64,000 nt of DNA from DASRLE01 sp963825315 (GTDB taxonomy: Bacteria > Verrucomicrobiota > Verrucomicrobiia > Limisphaerales > Palsa-1400): the NCBI GenBank assembly GCA_963825315.1, contig CAWGST010000005.1:496001-560000 (forward strand), in the 5' to 3' direction. How positions within the stretch are numbered: position 1 is the first letter of the stretch; each line of letters starts with the position of its first letter. Made by a program: the position numbers and the translations under genes. This document shows, piece by piece, positions 44,331-54,500 of this stretch. Below the pieces are notes generated by a model that saw only the letters and a program-made list of their open reading frames with translations, searched no databases and was not told the origin of the DNA.

Positions 44331-46499
44331 TCACTTGGGCGGTGCTGCCTGCCAGATCACGTTGTTCATGCCTTCGACAAGATACAGGTTGCCCATGCTA
44401 TCCACTGCAATGCCTGTGGGATGAAGTAGAAGGCTGAAGGCTTCCGCCGTCGCTCCGCCAAGCGGAGCTTTGGCGAGACTGGCGGAAGGCTGAAGGCTGA
44501 AGTGAAGCAGGTTTGTAACTACGCCCGCCGGGGTGATTTTGCGGATGAGGTCTCCGTCCAGCACATAAATGTCGCCGCCGTCGCCCACGGCCACGCTTTG
44601 GATGTTGGAAAAGCGGGCCTTGGTCCCAATGCCGTCGGCATCCCCTGCCCTGCCCGCCATGCCGGCCAACGTTTTAACCATGCCAAAGGAACTAATCTTG
44701 CGGATGGCGTTGTTGCCGGTGTCGGCAACGTAGATGTTTCCAGCGGAATCAACGGCAACGCCATGAGGGTCGCGGAATCGGGCGTAGCTGCCGGGGCCGT
44801 CGGTGTCGCCCGGGATTCCGGGAAAACCGGCGAAGGTGCTGACGCGGCCCGTGGGAGTGATCTGGCGGATGGTGAAATTGCTTTTGTCGGCCACGTACAC
44901 ATTGCCGGTAGAGTCAACTGCAACGCTCCAGGGATTGCGGAAGTGGGCGTTGTCGCCCGTGCCGTCTGTGCTGCCGGGATTGCCGGCTGAACCGGCCAGG
45001 GTGCTGACTACTCCTTCGGGGGTTATCTTGCGAATGATGTCGCTGGCAAATTCCGCCACATAGACGTTGCCCGCGCGGTCCACCGCAATTCCCAGCGGGG
45101 CCAGGAAGCGCGCGGCGCTCCCGCTCCCGTCTTCGCGGCCCGGCTTGCCCGCCAGCCCGGCCAGGGTGCCGACCGGGCCGCCGCGCGCGATCTTTCGAAT
45201 GGTGTTGTTGCCCGTGTCCGCGACATAGACATTCCCAGATGTGTCAACTGCAATGCCTCCGGGCGATTGAAAGCGGGCGTCAGACGCCGCGCCATCGGCG
45301 CTGCCGTGAGTGCCGGGCTGTCCGGCCAATATCGAGACCCGCCATTCGCTCTGTGGAACAACGGATGGAGCAGGCGGCGGAGGATTGCTCACCGGAGAAT
45401 TGGACACTGGCGGATTGGTTGCGGGCGCTTTTGCAGGCTCTTTTGAGGATGCGCCAGACCATAGCAGCCAAAGTCCGAAGGCGATCATGACCAGACCGGC
45501 GGGAATCCACAGCGATGTCGGGATCTGTTTTACACGGCGCGAAATACCATGGGGTCCGACGGTCGCTTTTCGCGCGTTGATCCGCTCCAGGTCGGCCAAG
45601 ACGTCTGCCATGTCGGCGTAGCGATCACGCAGTTCGCGGGCCATGGCCCCTTCCGCCACCGCGACAAGGCCGGCGTCGGCCCCGGGATTCCTGGCTCGGA
45701 TGGGTTTGGGCGGACCGGCCAGAATCTGCTTGCGGATATCATTGGTGTTGCGACCGGCATAAGGAGGTTCCCCGGTCAGCATTTCATAGAGCAGCGCGCC
45801 AAAGGCGTAAATATCGCAGCGCGTGTCTTCCGCGTTGCCGGCGGCTACACCGGGCGACATGTAGGGAGCGGTGCCCTCCAGTTGCCCGCTTTCCACGTCA
45901 ATAAGAGTGTCGTTGAACATCGTCCGGGCCAGGCCGAAATCGGCCAGGCAGCTCTCGCCGCCGGCCCCGAGCAGGATGTTGGCCGGTTTGAGGTCGCGGT
46001 GGATGATGCCGTGGCGATGGGCAAACCCCAGGCCACCGGCCACCTGCCGGGCGATGTCGAGGATCGCGCCCGCCTCCATTGGCTGGCCAGGCCGGATGCG
46101 ATGGGCCAGGCTGCCCCGTTCAAAATAGGGCATGACAAAATAAGGACCTTCCGACCGATCGGAAACTTCGAGGACGGGCACCACGTTTGGATGCTTAAGT
46201 TTCTGCAAATGGCCGGCTTCCTTGACAAAGCGATGAACCATCCGCTGGTCCGACACCAATTCCGGTTTGATCAATTTGATGGCCACATCTGTTCCCCTCT
46301 CGGAGTCCCGGGCCAGGACAACCACGCCCATGCCGCCGCCGCCGAGCACGCGCACCACTTCAAAGCGGGCCAAACTGGCCAGCAATCCGGGCCGTGTGGG
46401 CGGCGAGAGCAGACGATGCCCGACCAACTCCGCAATCGGCCCGGCAAATGCCGAAACGGGAGGGATGAATGGCCCTTCGTTGGATGCGTCTTGGTTCAT
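44331..46499 (-). CDS. transmembrane Ser/Thr protein kinase with extracytoplasmic NHL beta-propeller
   Basis: The 722-residue protein has a Hanks-type kinase domain (about residues 45-310): VLGGGGMGVVVLARD, VAIKLIK (Lys), IIHRDLKPANILLG (catalytic Asp), LADFGLARTM, GTAPYMSPGVAAG and CDIYAFGALLYEMLTG. A single membrane segment follows at about 332-350, then a Pro-rich linker and five to six NHL repeats (for example GGIAVDTSGNVYVADTGNN). The second-last propeller loop is encoded by a dispersed repeat in frame (44426-44506). It is last in an operon with an unknown protein and an ECF sigma factor. It probably senses an external ligand; target proteins are unknown. Confidence 0.92.
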   Translation of the reverse strand: MNQDASNEGPFIPPVSAFAGPIAELVGHRLLSPPTRPGLLASLARFEVVRVLGGGGMGVVVLARDSERGTDVAIKLIKPELVSDQRMVHRFVKEAGHLQKLKHPNVVPVLEVSDRSEGPYFVMPYFERGSLAHRIRPGQPMEAGAILDIARQVAGGLGFAHRHGIIHRDLKPANILLGAGGESCLADFGLARTMFNDTLIDVESGQLEGTAPYMSPGVAAGNAEDTRCDIYAFGALLYEMLTGEPPYAGRNTNDIRKQILAGPPKPIRARNPGADAGLVAVAEGAMARELRDRYADMADVLADLERINARKATVGPHGISRRVKQIPTSLWIPAGLVMIAFGLWLLWSGASSKEPAKAPATNPPVSNSPVSNPPPPAPSVVPQSEWRVSILAGQPGTHGSADGAASDARFQSPGGIAVDTSGNVYVADTGNNTIRKIARGGPVGTLAGLAGKPGREDGSGSAARFLAPLGIAVDRAGNVYVAEFASDIIRKITPEGVVSTLAGSAGNPGSTDGTGDNAHFRNPWSVAVDSTGNVYVADKSNFTIRQITPTGRVSTFAGFPGIPGDTDGPGSYARFRDPHGVAVDSAGNIYVADTGNNAIRKISSFGMVKTLAGMAGRAGDADGIGTKARFSNIQSVAVGDGGDIYVLDGDLIRKITPAGVVTNLLHFSLQPSASLAKAPLGGATAEAFSLLLHPTGIAVDSMGNLYLVEGMNNVIWQAAPPK
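44426..44506. repeat. dispersed GGCTGAA/hairpin repeat inside the kinase coding region
   Basis: GGCTGAAGG words flank a hairpin CTTCCGCC...GGCGGAAG (44441-44488) with inner arms GCTCCGC/GCGGAGC. On the coding strand it translates without a stop as LHFSLQPSASLAKAPLGGAT followed by AEAFSLLLH, placed between two NHL repeats. Related copies lie in non-coding DNA at 26104, 27575 and 43394. Confidence 0.75.
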
Positions 46500-47041
46500 T
46501 GTGAAGGGCCTTTCGCCGGAACGTCGGGCGGCATTTTCTTCAGCGCCTCGGCAAGTATTTCCCGGGTTTGGTTATCAATCCACGGCTGGTCTTTGGCCCA
46601 GAGCAGGCCGCGCCGCAGTTCCGCGTCCTTGAGTTGGGAAATCCGGGCATCGAGGCGCACAAGCGCAGCGGCGATGCTGGCATAATAGAGAACCGCCGCC
46701 ACTTCCTGGGGAATGCTGCTCTCCGGGTGGTCCATGTTTGCCTTGGCAAAATCCTTGGTGAGTGAGAGCAGTTCCAGGGGCGGAACGGGATGATGGAACA
46801 GGTCCGAAAAGCTTTTCAGGAGCAGGCTCTGCGCTTCGCTCAGGGTCTTGAGCCGGACGCTTGTCGCGGGGTCGAATCCGCCCAAATCCACCAGGATCGG
46901 CGCTGACATTTGATGGCGGAAAATCGCGCTCAACTCCTCCGGCCGCCAAAGCCGGGCGCATTCAGCCCCGGCCGCGAAGAAGGCGGCGAGGCTCTTCGGC
47001 GGACTTTTGCTTAATGCCGCGGCGGAGTCAAACTCAGACAT
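46496..47041 (-). CDS. unknown protein between ECF sigma and kinase genes
   Basis: The protein is 181 residues from the ATG at 47041, which has GGAGATGGAA just upstream. It is predominantly helical, with SLAAFFAAGAECARLWRPEE early and a helical block, PQEVAAVLYYASIAAALVRL, that is repeated in planctomycete and verrucomicrobial kinase loci by pattern only. It has no signal peptide or membrane segment. Its stop overlaps the kinase start (ATGA), so it is translationally coupled and may be a partner or regulator of the kinase. Function unknown. Confidence 0.75.
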   Translation of the reverse strand: MSEFDSAAALSKSPPKSLAAFFAAGAECARLWRPEELSAIFRHQMSAPILVDLGGFDPATSVRLKTLSEAQSLLLKSFSDLFHHPVPPLELLSLTKDFAKANMDHPESSIPQEVAAVLYYASIAAALVRLDARISQLKDAELRRGLLWAKDQPWIDNQTREILAEALKKMPPDVPAKGPSQ

Positions 47042-47084
47042 ACTGTTCCATCTCCATACGAACTTCGTTTGTGAATCTTGCAAG

Positions 47085-47822
47085 TCAGGACCGCTTGGCC
47101 AGATGCGAGACAAAATGCTCCAGCTCCTGGATTTCCGCGGCGGTTGCGGCATCCTGTTCCGCATATTCCTTGATGACTTTGGCCAGGTGCATCTTGAAAA
47201 TCCGTTTGCCGCTCAACAGCAGGTTGGACGCGTCCGTGGGAGACTTGATCCCGAACCGCTCGATTAATTCCTCGTAAGGGATCTGGGGCGCGTCGTTCAG
47301 GACCGGATCAATGAGGCGGATGCGAAACATCTCCCAAATGAAACCGCGCCGCGGCTGGTCCGCCGCGGGATCGCGGCAATCGGCCTCCATCCGCCGCAAT
47401 GTCTCCGCCAGCACGGCGCGAATCCATGTCAAGTCGAATTCATCGGACGGCCCCGCCGGCCCCGGCAATTCCCGCCCCAGTTCCTCCAACGAAACAGGCG
47501 GGCGCCGCGCCTCCGCCCGGTTCAACCGGTCCAGCACAAAATGGCGCAGGCTGGTCTTGAGAAAATCCCGAAATCTTCCCCGGTTGCGATCCGCCCGCCG
47601 CAGCCAGCCCTCCTTTAAAATTTTATCCTCGGCAAACTCCTGCAACAGCACTTCCGCCTGGTCTTTGAGGGAGGGGAAGGTTGCCACCAGAAATATCCGC
47701 AGCGGCGCCCAATAGAGCCGGATCAAGCCATCCAGCCGCGCTTCATCGGCCTCCGCCGCCTGGCCCAACCCGGCCCAATCGGTCCGGGGAAAAATTGAAC
47801 TGGCTGACGGTTCTGAAGACAT
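47085..47822 (-). CDS. ECF-type RNA polymerase sigma factor, kinase-associated
   Basis: The protein is 245 residues from the ATG at 47822. The sigma2-like region shows LDGLIRLYWAPLRIFLVATF and LQEFAEDKILKEGWLRRADR, then GRFRDFLKTSLRHFVLDRLN, the pattern of the long ECF-like sigma factors that accompany Ser/Thr kinases in Planctomycetes and Verrucomicrobia. The region-4 helices near the C-terminus (IPYEELIERFGIKSPTDASN) would read the -35 element. It starts the minus-strand operon and diverges from the secreted-protein genes at 47965. Confidence 0.85.
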   Translation of the reverse strand: MSSEPSASSIFPRTDWAGLGQAAEADEARLDGLIRLYWAPLRIFLVATFPSLKDQAEVLLQEFAEDKILKEGWLRRADRNRGRFRDFLKTSLRHFVLDRLNRAEARRPPVSLEELGRELPGPAGPSDEFDLTWIRAVLAETLRRMEADCRDPAADQPRRGFIWEMFRIRLIDPVLNDAPQIPYEELIERFGIKSPTDASNLLLSGKRIFKMHLAKVIKEYAEQDAATAAEIQELEHFVSHLAKRS

Positions 47823-47964
47823 GTGCCGGGAAGGATTGAACTCAAAGCGGCCTTGCGGAGCAAGCCATTTTACGGCCAAAACTTCCGAAACTTACCTTGA
47901 CAAGTGACGATAATTCTGTCGTGATTACATTGAACATCCGTTTGTGGGATATGCATTGCCATCG

Positions 47965-48582
47965 GTGAAAACAACTTCTGCCAAAGTTCTTGCGTGCCTT
48001 CTCTGTTTTCTGCTGATGAAAGCGGGCGCGCAGAGTGTTTCCGATCTCCTGCAACAAGGCGTGTCCGTGCAGCGCGCCGTCGTTCCTCTCTACACCACCG
48101 GCTCCTTCAAGCTCTCCGCTGTCGTGCGCGTGGACCGGGCGTTCATGGACTACCAGCACAAAGGATTCTTCCGCATTGGCTTGTTTCCCATCGGCGTCCT
48201 GGACGGCGTGACCTTTGAGGCGCGGGACACGGCTGACCCGTTCGCCAGCCTGGCCAGCGTGCGGCACTGGCTGGGAACCAAGGCCGGCCAACGGATTGAA
48301 ATGCGCCGGGTCAAATTCCTTTTCTCCCCGACCAACCGTCTGGAAGCCGGTCTGGCGCGATGCGTGGCCAAGGATCACTGGGAGCTGCTCAACGGCGTCC
48401 GTTTCGTCTCCAGCGCCGGCGAAGTCCGGGCGCCGCGAGCCACCCTGGAAATGGCCGGGCCGCGAGGCGGCCGGGTGATTCTGGAAACCACGCCGCGAAC
48501 GACCAACACTTTTCTTGCGTCTGCCTTGACTTTCAATGACTCCTCTTGTCCACCCATCACCGACCCGCATCAGTCCAAATGA
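47965..48582 (+). CDS. secreted protein of unknown function, first gene before the giant repeat protein
   Basis: The GTG at 47965 gives a signal peptide (MKTTSAKVLACLLCFLLMKA, cut near AGAQS); an upstream in-frame GTG at 47944 is possible but spoils the peptide. The body of about 180 residues is beta-rich (SVQRAVVPLYTTGSFKLSAV, FFRIGLFPIGVLDGVTFEA) with no recognised motif. Its stop overlaps the ATG of the giant gene (ATGA), so the two are coupled and the product may be an export or assembly partner. It is divergent from the ECF sigma gene across a gap of about 140 bases. Confidence 0.75.
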   Translation: MKTTSAKVLACLLCFLLMKAGAQSVSDLLQQGVSVQRAVVPLYTTGSFKLSAVVRVDRAFMDYQHKGFFRIGLFPIGVLDGVTFEARDTADPFASLASVRHWLGTKAGQRIEMRRVKFLFSPTNRLEAGLARCVAKDHWELLNGVRFVSSAGEVRAPRATLEMAGPRGGRVILETTPRTTNTFLASALTFNDSSCPPITDPHQSK

Positions 48583-51500
48583 AAACACACCGAGCATTAC
48601 CCCTGTTGAAAGACGTCGCCGCGACCGCAGCCGCCATCCCCTGCCTTTTGCTGCTATTGGCCGCGCCGGCAACGGTGCAAGCCCAACCCCTATTCGGTTA
48701 CACGACAAATGTCGGCAGCACCTCCGTCACCATAACCAATTACACCGGTCCGGGCGGCGCTGTGATAATTCCAACCACCATCAACGGCCTGACCGTCACC
48801 GCCATCGGGCAGGAGGTGTTCTTGTACAACTACAATCTGTCCACCGTCACGATCCCCAACACTGTCGCCAGCATTGGGTACGAGGCGTTCTATGACAGCA
48901 GCCTAACCAGTGTAACGATCGGCGCAAACGTCACCTACATCGGACAGGAGGCGTTCTTCTACTGCCTCAACCTGACCAGCGTCTATTTCCAGGGCAACGC
49001 TCCCACCGTTGGTGAGGCTGCGTTCCAAGATGACGCCGCCGCGACGGTTTATTATTTGCCGGGCACCACTGGCTGGGGCCCCACTTTTGCCGGCCTGACC
49101 GCAGAGGCGGGAGCCGCGCCATTGACGTTTGCCAACCTCCATTCGTTCTCGGTCTTTCCCAATGGCTCCGACCCCGTGGCCGGGATGGTTCAGGGCAGCG
49201 ATGGCAATTTTTATGGAACGACCTCCGGCGGCGGCACCAACGGCGGCGGCTACGGCACCGTCTTCAAGGTGACGAGCAACGATGTCGTGACTGTTTTGTA
49301 CGAGTTCAGCGGGCGCTCTGACGGCGCAAATCCTCAAGCTGGATTGGTGCAGAACACCAATGATGGCAATTTCTATGGGACCACTCGATATGGCGGGACC
49401 AACGGCAAAATTGGCACCGTGTTCAAAATCACGACCAACGGCATGCTGACCAGTTTGTATTCCTTCACCGGCGGCGATGATGGAGCGCAGCCCGAGGGCG
49501 CGCTGGCACTGGGCGACAACGGCACTTTTTATGGGACCACTCAAAACGGCGGCAGCAACGGCCACGGCAACGTTTTCCAGATCACGATGAATGGCCAATT
49601 CAGCACCTTATATGCCTTTGGCTTGGTTGAACAGACCAACGTCACCAGTCGCATCGCAGTGTACCGCTGCGGAACAAATATTTTTTACCACACCAATTAT
49701 TACACCAATCATATTGCGCTCGATGGCGCCACTCCCAACGGCTTGGTCCTGGGCCTCGATGGCAATCTCTATGGAACCACTCAATCCGGCGGCGCCAGCA
49801 ACAACGGCATCGTGTTCAAAATCACGACCAACGCCACGCTGACCAGTTTGTATTCCTTCACCGGCAGCGTGGACGGAGCGAATCCCCAAGCCGCGCTGGT
49901 GCAGGGAAGCAACGGGGGGTTTTATGGAACGACAGCTCACGGCGGCGCCAATGGCTCCGGCACCGTGTTCAAAATCAAGAACGACGATACCTACACGAGT
50001 TTGTATTCCTTCACTGGCGGCGATGATGGAGCGAATCCCCAAGCCGCGCTGGTGCATGGCATAAACGGGGGGTTTTATGGAACGACATTCTCCGGCGGCG
50101 ACAATGGTTATGGCACCGTGTTCAAAATCACGACCAACGGCACCCTCACCAGTTTGTATTCCTTCACCAACGGTATTGATGGAGCGAATCCTCAAGCCGC
50201 GCTGGCGCAGGCCAGCGACGGCAATTTCTATGGGACGGCAACTGGCGGTGGCTCGGGCATCGGTTCCGGAGGCAACGGCACCGTCTTCAAAATCGCCACC
50301 AACGGGACGTTCACCGCGTTGTGTGCGTTTCCGGGCGCGAATGATGGCCAATTTGCAAATGCCATGGTGCATGGCAGTGATGGCAGTTTTTATGGGACCA
50401 CCCAAAACGGCGGGACCAACGGCGCCGGCAACGTTTTCCAGATCATGACCAACGGCACCCTCACCAGTTTGTATTCCTTCACCGGTGGCAATGATGGATC
50501 GGTCCCTGGCGCCGTGTTGGTGCAAGGCAGCGATGGCAATTTTTATGGAACGACACAATACGGCGGCGACAACTATGACGGCACCATTTTCCAAGTTACG
50601 ACCAACGGCACGCTAACGACTTTGTATTCCTTTACCGGCGGCGACAATGGGGCGGATCCCGATGCCGCGCTGGTGCAGGGTGGCAACGGTAGTTTCTATG
50701 GAACGACACCTTACGGCGGCGCCAACGGCGACGGCACCGTTTTCCAGATCACGGCCGATGGCCAATTCAGCCCCTTGTATGCATTTGGCTCGGTTGAACA
50801 GCTCATCAACGTCACCAGTCGCACTAATGTGAACCCCTGTGGAACAACCAATATTTCTTACAGCACCAATTATATTGCGCTCGATGGAATCACCCCCAAC
50901 GGCTTGGTCCCGGGCCTCGACGGCAATTTTTATGGGACCACTCAATACGGCGGCACCAACGACAACGGCACCGTGTTTGAGATCACGCCCCAGGGCACGT
51001 TCACCAGTTTGTATTCCTTCACCGGCGGCGATGATGGCGGGATTCCTTACACTTCACTGGTGCAAGGCGTCGACGGCAATTTTTATGGAACGACATCATC
51101 TCAAGGCGGCGGCGATGAGGGAAACGGCACCGTGTTCGAGATAACGCCCAACGGCTTGTTGACCACTTTGTATTCGTTCATCGGCGACACGGACGGCTAC
51201 AGTCCGAGCGCTTTGCTGGCCGGCACGGATGGCAATTTCTACGGAACCACCCAATACGGCGGCACCAACTACGCCGGCAACGTTTTCCAGATCATGACCA
51301 ACGGCACATTCAACAATTTGTATTCCTTCACCGGCGGCGCTGATGGCGGCTCTCCGCAAACTGCCTTGGTGCAGGGCGGCGATGGCAGCCTTTATGGAAC
51401 GACATCCAGCGGCGCCACCGGCGGATATGGAGGCGTTTTCAGCCTGAGCGGCAGCAGTCTTCCATCGCCTTTGCCGCTGATCATCATTCAGCCGTCCAAC

Positions 51501-54500
51501 CCGCCGCCGACGCTGACCGGCCTTTCCGCCGCGTTCACCGTCGTTGCTTTCAGCGGCGCTCCGTTGAGTTATCAGTGGCTGCACAACGGCGTTCCTCTTT
51601 CCGCGGGCGACGATTTTTCCGGCTTGGACCTCGGCACCTTGACAGTGGACGCGGCGGCGCCGGGCGATGCCGGCACCTATTCCGTGGTGGTTTCCAATTC
51701 TTACGGCGTCACGAACAGTTCCAACGCGGTCTTGACCCTTCTTGCCGACACCAACGCGATGGAGGATTTTGAGGCTGGCACCAATTACGTGGCTGCGGGC
51801 GACTATGCCCTGGCCAACCTCAGCTTTGCCAACGCGCTGAGTTTTTCGCCGACCAATGCCACCAATATTTTCTTCTATGCGGCGACCGAGTTGTTGAGCC
51901 TGCCGCAACAGCCGGCGGGAAGCAATTTCCTCAACCGCATCGGCATCGGCAGCGACGGGCGCGATATTTTCAACTGGCAGGCTCAAGAGCCGACCAACGC
52001 GAACGGCCATCTGGAGGTTCCAGTGACAACGCCGCCGCTCAACGCCGATGAATTCACCGCCCAACTCTACACCAATGTTCTCCCCGCCATCGTCGCCGCC
52101 CAGGGCAATCTGGCCCAGATCACCGACACCAATTTCACCGTCTATTTAACGACCAATGAAACCCATGCGGGCGCAGTCACGGTGGACTGGGGCGACGTCC
52201 AGATGCTGCAGGCGATGTGCGATACCGCCCAACTGTACATTTATACAATCAACTCGTGGAACCTCGACGTCCCATTAGCCGCCGCCACCAACGTTCTTGG
52301 CCAGGATAGAAGTTTTGAGGCCTTTCTGACCAATTTCCCGAACGCCTTGACCACCGCCTCGACCGCTGATCTTCCGTTGGCCAAGGGTGCCTTCATCAAC
52401 GCCATCAATGAGTATTTTATCGCCTCGCAATTCATCCGCGACCGTCAGGGCGAAACCCGCCTCTTCAACTTGGACACCAACAGGATGCAGGATGAACTGA
52501 AATTTCGCGAAACCTTGAGCAACCTTCTTGCCTCTCTCAGCGGTCCCGTTCCCCTGACGGCGAACCCCGCTTACAGCGTTTCGGCACGGGCCTTTTTCAG
52601 CGGCAACTTCAATCTCCGCTCTTATTTGCCTGAATTTCAAGGCGATGACTTCGTCTGGGACACCTTCCCGGACACAAGTTTTGGCGGCATCATTACTGGA
52701 CTGACTGAAAAGCAGGTTGGCAAGGGCTTCCTTAAGCATCCTTTTCACGTTGAGAGCGTCTTGGGTCTCCCGGGCACGTCGCTCTCGGTCCTCTACAACT
52801 TTACCAACTATTCTGGTCAAAGCGGCTTGGTGCAAGGCCCCGATGGCAATTTGTATGGCACGCTGGCCCTTGGCGGGCCGTACATTGATTTGGATCTCAA
52901 CGGCCTTGGCTTCGGTTCCGTCTTCCAAGTGACGACCAATGGCCAATTCACCAACCTCTACAACTTTGGCACACAGCAGGACGAGTATGCCGACCCATTG
53001 GATGGCTCCCACCCCAATGCCTTGGTTCTTGGGAGCGATGGAAATCTGTACGGAACCACCGCGGATGGAGGCGCTAATTCCATGGGTACCGTCTTCAAGA
53101 TCACCACCTCCGGCCAACTGACTACTTTATACAGCTTTGGGACCATAACCGACCAATTTGCTCACTTGCCCGCCGCCGCGCTGGTGCAAGGCGCCGATGG
53201 GCTGTTCTACGGCACAACTCAATACGGCGGTGGCACCGATAGGGGCGCGGGGACGATTTTTGCCATTTCCACCAATGGCGACTTCACGAATCTTTATTCG
53301 TTCAGCGGCTACAGCGACGGCGGTTATCCTGCTGGAGCGGCGCTGGTGCAAGGCACCAATGGACAGTTCTACGGCACCACGCCCCAGGGAGGTGAAGGTG
53401 ATTTTGGCTATGGCACCATCTTTATGATCGATCCTTCACAACCAGGCCAAATTTCGACCCTCTACTCGTTTGGCACGCAGCAGGACGAATTTGGCGACCC
53501 CTTGGATGGCGCCACGCCTAACGGCTTGGTTCAGGGCGCTGATGGCAACCTCTACGGTACCACCGTATTCGGCGGCGCCAATGATGATTCTCTCGGCCAA
53601 ACCGGCTTTTTCACCAGTTCTGGGTTGGGAGACGGCACTCTATTCCGCATCTCGCCCGTTAACGCCGGCTCCTTTACGACTTTGTTCTCATTCGATGAAA
53701 ACTTTTCGGATGGCTATTATCCCATTGGCTCGCTGCTGCCCGGCCCCGGCGGCGCTTTCTACGGCGTCGCTGCCGCTGGCGGAGCCAATCAACTGGGCGC
53801 AATCTTTATCTTCAATCCGAACGGCACCGCAACCAATCTCGTCTGGTTGACCAAGTCTTCCGGGGGCTACGGCGGCAACAGCCAATTTGTCACATACAGA
53901 GACATTTATTACTATGGCTACCCGCTCCCTCCCCCTTCCCTCTTGACGCCAGGTCTCGATGGCAATTTGTACGGCACCACCACCGACGACGGGACCCATG
54001 GCAGCGGAACCGTTTATGCGTTGAACTTAAACGTCACCAACAATGGCGGGAGTCTGGGCGTGACCTTGACCGCCCCAAGCAATGGCCAGTCCTTTTCCGC
54101 CCCGGCCAACATCACTTTGAGCGCGACCGTGGCCAATGGAACTCTGGCCACGGCGGTCGGTTTTTACAGCGGGACCACTTGTTGGGCCAGACCACGACGT
54201 CCCCCTACAGCATTTCGTTCAGCAACCTTGCGGCGGGGACTTATGCTTTCACCGCGGTGGCAACGAATTACAACGGCCTTTCTGTCACTTCGGCGGTGGC
54301 GTATGTCACGGTCAATAGTCCGGGGACGACCTTGATTGACTTTGACCCCCTGGCTGACATCGGGCCGGTGGAGGGCGACCCGGCCCTCGCCGATTACCTG
54401 GAGCAATACGGCATCAGAGTGACGAACAACAGTCCGGGGACGACTGTGGTGGCCGAAAACCAGGCCAACGCGGCCGGCGGGGAGTTTGTGACCGCGTCGT

